64,000 nt of DNA from Desulfacinum sp. (GTDB taxonomy: Bacteria; Desulfobacterota; Syntrophobacteria; Syntrophobacterales; DSM-9756): the NCBI GenBank assembly GCA_014359885.1, contig JACIYN010000059.1, positions 1-64,000 of the forward strand. Direction: 5' to 3'. Both the position numbers and the translations under genes were made by a program. Below, one piece after another: positions 42,653 to 51,786 of this stretch. Within the stretch, counting starts at the first letter, position 1. Each line of letters opens with the position of its first letter. Below the pieces are notes generated by a model. The model was not told the origin of the DNA, did not search any database, and saw only the letters and a program-made list of their open reading frames with translations.

Positions 42653-44104
42653 TCATTGGCCGTCCTTGGCGGCCGGTTCCGTTTTGCGCTTCTTCTTGCG
42701 GGGTCGTCGCTTGCGCTTGGGAGCAGCCGGGGCATCCTTGTTCGCCCTGGCTTCCTGAGGCCGAGGACCGGGCTTTCTTTTCTGCGGCGGCCGCCGTGTT
42801 CGTTTCTTCTTGGCCTTGTCGGCGACGAACAGGTCATCCTCGGCCCACACCACCGGGATCTTGCTTCCCAGGAGCTTTTCCACGTTCTCCAGGGCGTACA
42901 CGTCGTCTTCAGAGCACAGCGTGATGGCCCGCCCTTCCTTGCCGGCTCGGGCCGTCCGCCCGATGCGGTGAACGAATTCCTCGGGATCCTGCGGCACGTC
43001 GTAGTTGAACACGTGGGTCACGTCCTCCACGTGCAGGCCCCGGGACGCCACGTCGGTGGCCACCAGGATCTGGATGTCGCCGGTCTTGAACCGTTCCAGC
43101 AGCTTGATGCGGCGGGCCTGCGGCAGATCCCCCGTGATGGCCCGCGCCCGGTAGCCGTTTCCCACCAGCCGGTCGGCCACCCAGCTGGTCTGCACCTTCG
43201 TGTTGCAGAAGACCAAGGCGCGTTCCGGTTTTTCCCTCTGGAGCAGCCCCAGGAAAAGAGAAAATTTTTCCGGCCGGCCCACGTGGTAAAGTTCCTGATG
43301 GATCGTTTCCACCACCAGCTGTTCCGGATTGACCACCACCTCCTCCGGAACGTTCATGTACTGATAGGTCAGCTCCAGCACCCGCAAAGAAAGGGTTGCA
43401 GAAAAAAGCATGGTCTGCCGACGACTATAGGGAGGGAGTTTGCTCATGATGTAGCGCAGATCTTTGACGAAGCCCATGTCCAGCATGCGGTCCGCCTCGT
43501 CGATCACCAGCAGGGAGACATCCTGGGGCCGAAAGAGCCCCTGCTTCATCAGGTCGATGAGCCGACCCGGAGTGGCGATCACCACATGGGCGCCGCGCTT
43601 GAGGGCGTCGATCTGGGCATTGTATCCCACGCCCCCATAGATGGCCACCGTGCGCAGGGGCAGGTACTTGCCCAGCAGCTCGGCATCCGCCTGGATCTGC
43701 AGGGCCAGTTCCCGCGTGGGCGCCAGGATCAGGGCGTGGCAGGCGTCTTTGAGCTTTTCTTGCTGGGAAAGCTTCTGAAAGATGGTCACCAGGAAGACCG
43801 CCGTCTTGCCGCTTCCCGTCTGGGCCTGGGCGGCAATGTCCTTGCCCTGCAAAGTGATGGGAAGCGACTTTTCCTGGATGGGGGTGCAGCGGACATACCC
43901 CGCTTCGTGCAAGCCCTTCAAGACGTCCGGCGCCAGCCCCAGATCGGCGAAGGGCATGCCCTGCCCCACATCCGTGCGGGCCTTTCGGGCTTCGGGCAAC
44001 ACCGGCGGGTCGGACGATTGGACGGGATCGGGCGGCTCGACGGCAACGTTCGGGGAAGGAGACTGGAACAGATCGCGGAAAAATTGGATGATTCTCTTCA
44101 GCAC
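42653..44104 (-). CDS. DEAD-box RNA helicase (RhlB/RhlE-like)
   Basis: 483 residues with a GTG start after GGAGG. The Q motif CTPIQEKSLP, Walker A AQTGSGKT, DEAD (VIDEADRMLDMGF), SAT, and HRIGRTARAG are all present in a standard two-lobe core (about residues 50-400). N-terminal 50 residues are an amphipathic, basic extension; the C-terminus from about 420 is a lysine- and arginine-rich tail for RNA binding. Likely acts in RNA degradation or ribosome assembly. Confidence 0.92.
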   Translation of the reverse strand: MLKRIIQFFRDLFQSPSPNVAVEPPDPVQSSDPPVLPEARKARTDVGQGMPFADLGLAPDVLKGLHEAGYVRCTPIQEKSLPITLQGKDIAAQAQTGSGKTAVFLVTIFQKLSQQEKLKDACHALILAPTRELALQIQADAELLGKYLPLRTVAIYGGVGYNAQIDALKRGAHVVIATPGRLIDLMKQGLFRPQDVSLLVIDEADRMLDMGFVKDLRYIMSKLPPYSRRQTMLFSATLSLRVLELTYQYMNVPEEVVVNPEQLVVETIHQELYHVGRPEKFSLFLGLLQREKPERALVFCNTKVQTSWVADRLVGNGYRARAITGDLPQARRIKLLERFKTGDIQILVATDVASRGLHVEDVTHVFNYDVPQDPEEFVHRIGRTARAGKEGRAITLCSEDDVYALENVEKLLGSKIPVVWAEDDLFVADKAKKKRTRRPPQKRKPGPRPQEARANKDAPAAPKRKRRPRKKKRKTEPAAKDGQ

Positions 44105-44335
44105 TCGTTTTTGTTCCTCCGTGAAGGTGAAAGGATGGTATCACATGGCCGGCTCCACATTGAGGTTGGCCTTTTGATCCGAATTTGGCACACTCAGGTG
44201 CATATTCGCAAAAGCCGAAACTGTCTATAGCAAATTAAGGACAGTACGGCAAACGGGCTCCCATGCCGCACGGCGGATGGCCCGAAATGGGGCCGGGAAG
44301 GACCGGTCCACGACCACGGGAAGGAGGCAGGATCC

Positions 44336-45085
44336 ATGAAGGGGTTGGGACGAACGGGGATGCTTTGGTTGCGCACATCTTGTTTGATCATGGCGCTTTG
44401 TCTCGCCGGGGCCGCGCATGCCGAGGCGGCCACCTTCCGCATCACCTTCAAGGACGGGAACCGGGTGGAAGTTCCGTACTGCTGGGAGAAGGGAGCCACA
44501 ATCTTTTTTGAGATCCCGGGGGGGGTTGCAGGGATTCCCAAAACCCAGATCGCCCGGATCGAGGAGGTCCTGGCAAGCCGGGAAATGTCCCTGGACCAGA
44601 CGGTCAACCGGGCGGACCTGTATGTGGATGGCGGGCCCAAGGAAGAAGAGGCGATGGTCCAGCTGATTCGCCAAGCCGTGCCCCAGGCCGACCTGGAGGC
44701 CCTCTCCCCTGAGGAAGCGGCGCTCCTTCTGGGCGGAACGGATCGTTCCCGGGCCGCACCCGCTTCGGTGCGCCTCTATCGGACCACGGTTCACCCCAAA
44801 GGCGACTTCTCCGAATGGATGCGCCTCAAGAACGACGGGGCCGTCCTGGTGGTCCAATACCTGCTGAGCGGCTCCGACGATCTCCTGAGCCGCCGCTTCC
44901 ATGTGCTGCTCTACGATGGAAGCGACCGGCTGCTTCGAAAGGAGCCCTGCCAGGTGCAGGAACTGGAGATCCCCAAGAAACTGGCGTCCAAGCTGGGCCT
45001 TCGGGACAAGCTCTTCCTGGTGGTGGCCACCCTGCAGCCGGATCCCAAGGTTCGCCGCTACGAACTGGCTTCCGCCACGCCGTGA
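44336..45085 (+). CDS. Exported protein of unknown function
   Basis: 249 residues with a signal peptide (SCLIMALCLAGAAHAEA). The first mature 50 residues (TFRITFKDGNRVEVPYCWEK and GIPKTQIARIEEV) look like a small beta-barrel domain also seen in other exported proteins of Desulfobacterota. The C-terminal 100 residues form a second beta-rich domain. Divergent from the helicase gene. Confidence 0.65.
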   Translation: MKGLGRTGMLWLRTSCLIMALCLAGAAHAEAATFRITFKDGNRVEVPYCWEKGATIFFEIPGGVAGIPKTQIARIEEVLASREMSLDQTVNRADLYVDGGPKEEEAMVQLIRQAVPQADLEALSPEEAALLLGGTDRSRAAPASVRLYRTTVHPKGDFSEWMRLKNDGAVLVVQYLLSGSDDLLSRRFHVLLYDGSDRLLRKEPCQVQELEIPKKLASKLGLRDKLFLVVATLQPDPKVRRYELASATP

Positions 45086-45436
45086 CCCCCACGGCGGCCT
45101 GAACAGGGCCCGCCCCTTCCCAAAAAGCGATGCGCTTTGGGAGAGGTGGGGCCTGATGCCCGCATGTCAGGACCCCGCACTGACACGGCACCATCCGAAT
45201 TTGATGGGAAAGGCCAGCTCGCTCCGTACGTGCGCGCGGCCTGTAGGGGCGAATAATCATTCGCCCCTACAGTGGCCTGCTTCCGAAGGGTGCGCGTCAC
45301 CCTTCGTTACCACGAGCCGTCCGTGATGGGGGTTCATCTGAAAAAACCGCGGATGAACGCGAACAGACGCAAAGGGGTCTTCTCCATTGTGGGAGCGGCC
45401 CTGGCCGCGATCCGGATCGCCGATGAACGGGCGCGA
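45086..45436. repeat. Repeat-filled gap: family C copy 2 and REP-like element
   Basis: CTGTAGGGGCGAAT (45242-45255) pairs with ATTCGCCCCTACAG (45260-45273). The left flank CGTGCGCGCGGC makes this the inverted copy of the element at 38577. A REP-like palindrome (GTGGGAGCGGCCCTGGCCGC) lies at 45389-45425, and ACCGCGGATGAACGCGAACA near 45350 resembles the inverse of a stretch at 51675-51705. Confidence 0.6.
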
Positions 45437-45883
45437 TCAAGGGATCCGGCCCTCCATCCACCGCGACAGCGCTTCCGCCAAGGCGTCGGGCAACGGCATG
45501 GGGCCGGACCTTCCCACACACACCAGGTGCAGCACCGCCCGGGTGGTCGTCTCCCGGCTCTCGTCATCATGAACCCGTTCAATGGTGTGGGCCAGGGAAA
45601 GGCTCCGCCGTCCCCTTCGCACAATGCCGGTGCCCACCTGGATCCGATCGTCATAGTGCAGTGGCTTGAGGTACCTGCATTGAACCTCCGCCACCGTGAG
45701 GTGCAGCCCTTCCTCCATGAGCCGCCTGTAAGGGAACCCCAACCGTCGGAAAAACGCCTCGCGGCCCAGCTCGAACAGGTGAAAGTAGTTTCCGTGATAG
45801 ACGCCCTGGCCCAGATCCACCTCGTATAGGGGAACCCGCAGGCAATGGTGAAACCAGGGCCCCTGCACCGTAAGCTCTTCCAT
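45437..45883 (-). CDS. Acyl-CoA thioesterase, YbgC/4HBT family
   Basis: 148 residues from the ATG at 45883 with GGAGG upstream. YEVDLGQGVYHGNYFHLFEL near residue 18 is the hot-dog fold signature with the catalytic Asp. AEVQCRYLKPLHYDDRIQVG follows. Hydrolyses an acyl-CoA thioester; the substrate is not set by sequence. Divergent from the helicase gene downstream. Confidence 0.88.
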   Translation of the reverse strand: MEELTVQGPWFHHCLRVPLYEVDLGQGVYHGNYFHLFELGREAFFRRLGFPYRRLMEEGLHLTVAEVQCRYLKPLHYDDRIQVGTGIVRRGRRSLSLAHTIERVHDDESRETTTRAVLHLVCVGRSGPMPLPDALAEALSRWMEGRIP

Positions 45884-45978
45884 GCGCGCCTCCGCTTTTT
45901 GACATCCCGCGATCTCTGGGAGCGTGTCCGAGTCTGGCCCTTCCATTCCAGGGGCCAAGAAACTTCCTGGTTTCGTAG

Positions 45979-46000
45979 CCGCGGGGCTTCCGCCCCCGTT
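45979..46000. repeat. Dispersed palindrome, family A, copy 3 (degenerate)
   Basis: GCGGGGC-TTCC-GCCCCCG with the left flank TTTCGTAGCC shared with the other copies; the right arm is imperfect. Confidence 0.5.
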
Positions 46001-46097
46001 CCTCGCCGCTTGAAGTCGCCGCCCCGGCGTGTTAGCCATACAACGGTGTGGACGACCGATTAGAACAGCATCTCATACCCAAGGAGTCAAACCCCAC

Positions 46098-48812
46098 TTG
46101 AAGACTACGACGCGTGTGATGCGCCGCCGACACAAGGGTCCTCGAAAGAAGGCCCCTCCCAAAGACCAGCCGAGACAGGACACATTCCGCCTCAAGATCA
46201 GCCCCAAGGTGCGAAAGGTCTTGGACCGCATCGGGGTTCCCGAACCCCGCCCGTTCGTGCCCGATCCCTTCCAGGTGGAAGCCGTCGAGAAGGTCCGCCG
46301 GCATGACGTCCTGGTGACCGCTCCCACCGGTGCGGGAAAGACCTATATCGCCATCGAGGCCATCCGGGAAGTCTTTCGCACGGGGGGCCGCAGCTGGTAC
46401 GCCTCGCCCCTCAAGGCCCTCTCCAACGCCAAGCTGGAAGAATTTTCCACCCTCTTCGGCCCCGAAAACGTGGGAATTCTGACGGGCGACCGGAAGGAAA
46501 ACCCTAACGCGCCCATCATCGTGGGCACCACGGAAATCCTGCGAAATCAGCTCTACGATGCCATGCACCGGGGAGAGGATCTGGCCGTGGATCTGGTGGT
46601 GATGGACGAGGCCCACTACCTGGGCGATCCGGATCGGGGGGTGGTCTGGGAGGAGGTGCTCATCTACCTTCCCGCACGCGTCCGGCTGCTCCTGTTGTCG
46701 GCCACCATCCGAAACGCCCGGCAGATCTGCGACTGGCTCCTCTGGCTGAGGCAATCCCCTTGCCTGTGGGTGGCCGCCACCGAAAGACCCGTTCCCCTCT
46801 ACCCGCTCTTTCTGTTCCCCCACGGGGATCTGACGCCGCTGGGCGGCAAAGGGGGCCTCTTCCGCCCCATCCGGGACTTGGATCCCCGTCAGTTTGCCCG
46901 GAGGGACTTTCCGGACATCGCTCGCATCCTGGAGGCCCTGCGCCAGGCGGACCTGCTCCCGGCCATCTTCTTTCTCAAGTCCAGGGCGGACTGCGAGCGG
47001 GCCATCGGCTTGTGCCCACCGGTGCCGAAATCGGCGGCCAAGAGGCGGGCCGATTTCGACCGACGCCTGCGGGAACTCCTGGACCAGTGGCCGTTTCTCA
47101 AGACCCACAAGCACCTTGCCATCCTGAAGAGGAGCCGCGTGGGCGCCCACCATGCCGGGCAGCTGCCCCATTGGAAGCTGCTGCTGGAAAAACTCATGCA
47201 GGAAGGCTACCTGGAGGCCATCTTCTCCACCTCCACCGTGGCCGCCGGGGTCAACTTTCCGGCCCGAACCGTGGTGGTTCCCCAGAGCGACCGTTTCAAC
47301 GGCCGGGAATTCGTGGATCTCTCCGCCACGGATCTCCTCCAGATGACGGGGCGGGCGGGGCGCCGGGGCATGGACGAGATCGGCTTCGTGCTGGTCGTTC
47401 CCGGGCGTTACCAGAAGGCCGAGCTGATCCACGATCTGCTCCGCTCCCCGCCGGACGCCATCCAGAGCCAGATCCGGGTGAATTTTTCCATGGTCCTGAA
47501 CCTGCTCTTGTCCCATGAGCCGGAAGAGATCCGAACTCTTTTCGCCCGCAGCCTGGCCACGTACCAGAACCTGAGCCGCGAGGAACACGTTCGGGATCTG
47601 GTCCGATCCTTTCAGCAAGAACTGGCCCGTTGGGAGCCCCACATGGCCTGCGGATCCATGGATGCCCTGGCCGAGGTGCGGCCCCGCTTCATGCGCCTGC
47701 AGGAAGAGCAGAGAAAGGCCAAGAAACTGGCCCGAAAGCAGGCCCTGGAATGGTCCACCCAGGGACTGCTCACCCCCGGGCGCCTTTTTCTCAACCGGCG
47801 CGGGAGTCTTTACGTGGTGGTCGAGCCGGCGGGAAGGGACGCCCCGGAGGTGGAGGCGGTCCGGCTCCAACCGCCGCTCCAGTGGTACCGGGGCACCGTG
47901 CGGACCCACGGAGTCCGCACCCGCCAGATCCGGGACATCGGCCGAAAGATCGCTTCCCTCCCGGACCTCCATGACAAGAACGGATGGCAGGCCCTGATGG
48001 AACACTGCGAACGGGAGGGCTACCGTTCCCTTTTCGGGGAAGGCTCCACGGGGGAAAGACCCGAAGCCCTTCAATCGGCCACCCGGTCCCTGGCCGAAAC
48101 CGCCCTGCGCAAGGCGCAGCTTCCCTGCACGGGCTGCGAACTCTTCGGCCCCTGCCACAAGGCGTCCAAGCATCCCTTTGCCCGGCTGGTGCAGCGCTAC
48201 TTCGCCCACCGCGTGGAGATCCAGTCGGTCCAGGAAGCCTTGTGGCGCTCTTTCCAGCACCACTTCCGGATTTTAGAGGAAGAGGGCTACGTGACCGAGG
48301 AAGGGCATCTCACGGCGGACGGCCTGTGGGCCTCCAAACTACGCCTGGACCAGCCGCTGCTCATCTCGGAAGGCATCCGCCGGCGCGTCTTTCCCGAAAA
48401 GGACCCGCCGCTCCTGGCGGCCCTCATCGCCCCGTTTGTCATGGACCGCGATCGCCCGGGCGAGTCGCAATTGTCGGCCCTTATCTGGAAATACCCGGAC
48501 CTGGCCGCGCCCTATTTCGCCATGATGCAAGCCCTTCACCGTCTCCGGGAGAAACTGAATCAGGAAGGGTTCGAAACTCCGGCTCTTCCCTTCTGGACGG
48601 TGGTGTCCGTCTACCACTGGGCCAAAGGGGAGTCCTGGGAGGTGGTCAAGAACCTGACGGGAATCGACGAAGGAGATCTGGCCATGGTGATGCTGCGAAC
48701 CGCGGACCACCTGCGCCAGGTGGAATCCCTGGGGGAAAGCCACCCGGAACTGGCCGCATCGGCCCGGGAGGCCATTGACCGCATCCTGCGGGAGCCGGTG
48801 CTGGTGGTGTGA
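46098..48812 (+). CDS. Ski2-like DExH-box helicase
   Basis: 904 residues from a TTG with AAGGAG 11 bases upstream; ATG at 46119 is the alternative. Walker A is TAPTGAGKTYIAIEA, the DExH box is VVMDEAHYLGDPDRGVVWEE, motif III is LLLSATIRN and motif VI QMTGRAGRRGMDEIGFV. The Ski2-type insert and a C-terminal DSHCT-like domain (WAKGESWEVVKNLTGIDEGD) follow, with a cysteine group CTGCELFGPCHK near residue 680. Relatives in eukaryotes drive RNA into the exosome; bacterial copies are poorly studied RNA helicases. It is followed 12 bases later by a phosphoesterase, likely one operon. Confidence 0.85.
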   Translation: MKTTTRVMRRRHKGPRKKAPPKDQPRQDTFRLKISPKVRKVLDRIGVPEPRPFVPDPFQVEAVEKVRRHDVLVTAPTGAGKTYIAIEAIREVFRTGGRSWYASPLKALSNAKLEEFSTLFGPENVGILTGDRKENPNAPIIVGTTEILRNQLYDAMHRGEDLAVDLVVMDEAHYLGDPDRGVVWEEVLIYLPARVRLLLLSATIRNARQICDWLLWLRQSPCLWVAATERPVPLYPLFLFPHGDLTPLGGKGGLFRPIRDLDPRQFARRDFPDIARILEALRQADLLPAIFFLKSRADCERAIGLCPPVPKSAAKRRADFDRRLRELLDQWPFLKTHKHLAILKRSRVGAHHAGQLPHWKLLLEKLMQEGYLEAIFSTSTVAAGVNFPARTVVVPQSDRFNGREFVDLSATDLLQMTGRAGRRGMDEIGFVLVVPGRYQKAELIHDLLRSPPDAIQSQIRVNFSMVLNLLLSHEPEEIRTLFARSLATYQNLSREEHVRDLVRSFQQELARWEPHMACGSMDALAEVRPRFMRLQEEQRKAKKLARKQALEWSTQGLLTPGRLFLNRRGSLYVVVEPAGRDAPEVEAVRLQPPLQWYRGTVRTHGVRTRQIRDIGRKIASLPDLHDKNGWQALMEHCEREGYRSLFGEGSTGERPEALQSATRSLAETALRKAQLPCTGCELFGPCHKASKHPFARLVQRYFAHRVEIQSVQEALWRSFQHHFRILEEEGYVTEEGHLTADGLWASKLRLDQPLLISEGIRRRVFPEKDPPLLAALIAPFVMDRDRPGESQLSALIWKYPDLAAPYFAMMQALHRLREKLNQEGFETPALPFWTVVSVYHWAKGESWEVVKNLTGIDEGDLAMVMLRTADHLRQVESLGESHPELAASAREAIDRILREPVLVV

Positions 48813-48824
48813 GGGGGCGGGATC

Positions 48825-49574
48825 GTGGCGAGAGCGGCCGTGCTTTCCGACATACACGGCAATATGGAGGCTCTGACGGCGGTCCTGGAGGCGGCGGCCC
48901 GGGAGGGGGTGGACGCCGTCTGGCACCTGGGCGACCTGGTGGGCTACAATGCCGATCCCGACCAGTGCATGGACGTGCTGAGAGACCGGAACGCCGTGGG
49001 CGTCCAGGGGAACCATGATCTGGCGGCCGTGGATCCGCAGATCGCCCAGTCCTTCAACGTCCTGGCCCACGAGGCCCTCCTTTACACCCTCACGCGGCTC
49101 CATTCCGCCCATGTGGCCCACCTGTACTCCCTGCCGCTCTACCAGGTGGTGGACCAACGCGTTCTCTTGTGCCACGGCACGCCCGAAACACCCCACTCCT
49201 ACATCCTCACCGTCTTTCAGGCCAAGCGAACCTTCAACCTGCTCCGGAAAAAATTCCCCCAGGTACACATCTGCTTTCACGGACACACCCACGTGCAAAG
49301 GCTGTGGGCGCGGGACCCGCGGGGCAAGGTGGCGGCCCAGGACATCTCCCCCCGGGAGATGAGGCTGGATCCGGAACTCCTATACCTCATCAATCCCGGC
49401 AGCGTGGGACAACCCCGCCAGAAGGACCGTCGGGCCCACTTCCTCATCTTCGATACGGAGCGCCTGTCCGTGACCTTCCGAGCAGTGGAATACGATGTGG
49501 CGGCTGCGCAGCGAAAGATCCGCCGCGCCGGCCTGCCCGAATATCTGGCCTTGCGCCTGGATGACGGGATCTAG
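48825..49574 (+). CDS. Metallophosphoesterase (YfcE/MPE family)
   Basis: 249 residues from a GTG. The five phosphoesterase blocks are visible: LSDIHGN, GDLVGYNADP, VQGNHD, LLCHGTPETPHSY and FHGHTHVQRL, which bind two metal ions. The family hydrolyses phosphodiesters; length and motif spacing fit the diadenosine-tetraphosphatase-like or 2',3'-cyclic type. Lies directly behind the Ski2-like helicase, so a joint role in RNA turnover is possible. Confidence 0.85.
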   Translation: MARAAVLSDIHGNMEALTAVLEAAAREGVDAVWHLGDLVGYNADPDQCMDVLRDRNAVGVQGNHDLAAVDPQIAQSFNVLAHEALLYTLTRLHSAHVAHLYSLPLYQVVDQRVLLCHGTPETPHSYILTVFQAKRTFNLLRKKFPQVHICFHGHTHVQRLWARDPRGKVAAQDISPREMRLDPELLYLINPGSVGQPRQKDRRAHFLIFDTERLSVTFRAVEYDVAAAQRKIRRAGLPEYLALRLDDGI

Positions 49575-49625
49575 GGGCGTGCGGGAGAAAAGGCCTTTCA
49601 ACCGCTTACGGAGAAAGGAGCAGCC

Positions 49626-50189
49626 ATGTTCGGAAGCAAGGAAGCCCAGCTCAAGGACGGAACGCGGGTGACCATCCGCCCCATGACGGTGGAAGACGAG
49701 GCGGCCCTGTTCGCCTTCTTCCAAAGTCTCCCCGACGAACTGCTGCTTTATATCCGACACAACGTGCGCGACCCGGAGGTGGTCCACCACTGGGTGCAGG
49801 AACTGGACTACAGCCGGGTGATCCCCCTGCTGGCCTGGGCGGGCGAGGAGGTGGCCGCCGACGTGACCCTGCATCGCATTCCCTATGGCTGGAAGCGCCA
49901 CATCGGGGAAGTGCGCACCGTGGTGGCCCCCAAGTACCAGAACCGGGGACTGGCCACCATGATGCTCAACGAGGTGGTGGAGCTGGCATCGGAAATCGGC
50001 CTGGAAAAGCTCTGGGCCGAAATCCCCCTGGATTCGGTGGGGGCGATCCGGGCCTTCCGGAATGCGGGGTTCGGCTGCAAGGCGGTGATCGAAGGCCTCG
50101 TCAAGGACATCCGCCAACGCAACGTGGACATCCTCATCATGGTCTGCGACGTGACCGCCCACTACGATCCCCGGTGGTCGAAGGATTAA
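49626..50189 (+). CDS. GNAT family N-acetyltransferase
   Basis: 187 residues with GGAGAAAGGAG upstream. Begins DGTRVTIRPMTVEDEAALFA; the acetyl-CoA motif is VAPKYQNRGLATMMLNEVVE near residue 101-120, followed by NAGFGCKAVIEGL. Transfers an acetyl group to an unknown amine or protein lysine. Such proteins with a similar N-terminus are often the acetyltransferase domain of protein-acetylation systems, but without the acyl-CoA synthetase part here. Confidence 0.85.
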   Translation: MFGSKEAQLKDGTRVTIRPMTVEDEAALFAFFQSLPDELLLYIRHNVRDPEVVHHWVQELDYSRVIPLLAWAGEEVAADVTLHRIPYGWKRHIGEVRTVVAPKYQNRGLATMMLNEVVELASEIGLEKLWAEIPLDSVGAIRAFRNAGFGCKAVIEGLVKDIRQRNVDILIMVCDVTAHYDPRWSKD

Positions 50190-50243
50190 AGGATTAAAGG
50201 ATTAGAGGATTAAGGGATTGAGGGATGAGAGGATTGGGGGGGT
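50185..50243. repeat. Degenerate 7-base tandem repeat (AGGATTA)n
   Basis: AGGATTAA, AGGATTAG, AGGATTAAG and AGGGATT units follow the acetyltransferase stop for about 55 bases. Similar in period but not in sequence to the arrays at 30604 and 39522. Confidence 0.6.
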
Positions 50244-50264
50244 CCCGCCTCGCCGCCTCCCGCC

Positions 50265-51596
50265 TTACGACGGCGGCAGGACGCGGCCCGTCCCGAAATC
50301 AGGAAATGCCTCCATGAGGGCCCGGCGCAACTCCTCCGCATGGGCGTAGCGCTTCTGCCAGTCCTTTTCCAGGCAGCGCAGGATGATCTTTTCCAACTCC
50401 AAGGGAAGATCCGGCTCCAATTCCCGGGGCGGTTCCGGCGGGGATTCCAGGATCAGGTCCATGAGTTCCTTTTCGTTTTCCGAATAAAACGGCAGGTATT
50501 CGGTGGCCAGGGCATAGAGTACGACGCCCAGCGCCCACACATCGCTGGCCTGACGGCTCCGGCCCAGGATCTGCTCCGGGGCCATGTAGGGGCGGGAACC
50601 GATCACCGTGCTGCTGATGGACCGGCGGGTCACGTCCTTGGCGGTTCCGAAATCGAGGAGCTTCAAGGTGCCCGCCGGCGTCACCAGAATGTTTTCCGGC
50701 TTGATGTCCCGGTGCATCACCTGATGGCGATGGGCATAGGCCACCACATCCAGCAGTTGGACATACAAGCTTTCCTTGTCCAGAGGGTCCAGCCCGGCAT
50801 CCAGGAGCTCCTGCAGGGTGCTTCCTGAAACGTACTCCTGGATCAACACCACCTTTCCCCCCACCTTGATCACTTCCAGGGTCGCCACCGCGTTGGGATG
50901 CCCGGCCAGCCGTCTCAGGATGGCCGCCTCCATGAGAAACTTGCGGTTCATCTTCTCCTCATGGGGCACCTTGGCCACGGCCACCCGGGCCCCGTCCTTT
51001 TCCTGAACGAGCCAGACCTCCCCGAAGCTTCCAAACCCCAGCCGTCGCACCTTTTCCCACTTGCCCAGGTACCGGGCGGCTTCGGCCGCTTCGGGCCGCT
51101 GCACGTCCCGAGACCCGAAGAGGGACTCCCGGATTCGGCGGAACCCCCGGCGGCATGCCCGCAGCCAGTGCGGCTCGTCTTGGCAGGTGGTGGTCCGCCG
51201 GGTGCTTCCCCCCGAATCCTGCCAATCCAGAAGCAGTTGCAGCCGGGTGGCGAAGGGGGCGCCCTCCAGCGGGGGGATCCAATAGTCGTCGGCCCCCGCG
51301 CGAAGGATGTCCCGGACCCGGCGGAGCCGCCCTTCGGAGACGAGGGCCAAGAGGGGCGGTCCCGGTCCCAAAGCGTTTCGAAGGCGCCGGACCCCTATCT
51401 CCGGACGGCCTTCCCCTTCGGCCACCTTCAGGACCACCAGCCGGACGTCCTCCGGGGTGCACCGCAGGGCATCAACCACCGTGGCCGCCCGTTCCACGGC
51501 AAGATCGCCCTCTTCCCGCCGAACCAAGTCCGACAGGATCCGCTCCTCTTCCGGATCACAGCCGATGAGCAGTACGGTTCCGGACCTCAGCGCCAT
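50265..51596 (-). CDS. Ser/Thr protein kinase with degenerate N-terminal receiver domain
   Basis: 443 residues. Residues 1-125 have the fold pattern of a response-regulator receiver (VLLIGCDPEEERILSDLVRR at the start), but the acceptor strand reads VRLVVLKVAEG, with no Asp, so it cannot take phosphate. Residues 175-435 are a complete Hanks-type kinase: GFGSFGEV, VAVAKV, HRDIKPEN, DFG and APE. It probably phosphorylates cytoplasmic proteins, with the receiver-like domain used for protein contact. No membrane helix. Single gene. Confidence 0.85.
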   Translation of the reverse strand: MALRSGTVLLIGCDPEEERILSDLVRREEGDLAVERAATVVDALRCTPEDVRLVVLKVAEGEGRPEIGVRRLRNALGPGPPLLALVSEGRLRRVRDILRAGADDYWIPPLEGAPFATRLQLLLDWQDSGGSTRRTTTCQDEPHWLRACRRGFRRIRESLFGSRDVQRPEAAEAARYLGKWEKVRRLGFGSFGEVWLVQEKDGARVAVAKVPHEEKMNRKFLMEAAILRRLAGHPNAVATLEVIKVGGKVVLIQEYVSGSTLQELLDAGLDPLDKESLYVQLLDVVAYAHRHQVMHRDIKPENILVTPAGTLKLLDFGTAKDVTRRSISSTVIGSRPYMAPEQILGRSRQASDVWALGVVLYALATEYLPFYSENEKELMDLILESPPEPPRELEPDLPLELEKIILRCLEKDWQKRYAHAEELRRALMEAFPDFGTGRVLPPS

Positions 51597-51716
51597 GGTC
51601 GTCCTTTTCCAAACCCTGCGATCACGGGCCTTCCCGCATAGGGGGTCTCACCACCTCCACACTCCATGCGTGTCCCTTATCGTCCACTCGCGTTCATTCG
51701 CGGTTCCCAACAGAAA

Positions 51717-51752
51717 AGGAGCGGGAAGCACAGCTTCCCGCTCCTTCGTGTT
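51717..51752 (-). terminator. Intrinsic terminator after the OFA transporter gene
   Basis: AAGGAGCGGGAAG and CTTCCCGCTCCTT form a 13-pair stem with a 5-base loop, followed on the minus strand by TTCTG. It lies about 35 bases past the stop of the transporter gene, on the minus strand. Confidence 0.75.
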
Positions 51753-51786
51753 TCACCTCATCGCTCGATCATGGGATGGGGCGCCC

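Noticed and set aside
44190-44215. Possible sigma-54 promoter (TGGCAC near 44192)
   Set aside because: The distance from GG to GC is 11 rather than 10 bases and the -12 reads GGTGC.
42638-44230. Open frame of 530 codons on the + strand
   Set aside because: Antisense to the DEAD-box helicase.
46032-48263. Open frame of 743 codons on the minus strand
   Set aside because: Antisense to the Ski2-like helicase.
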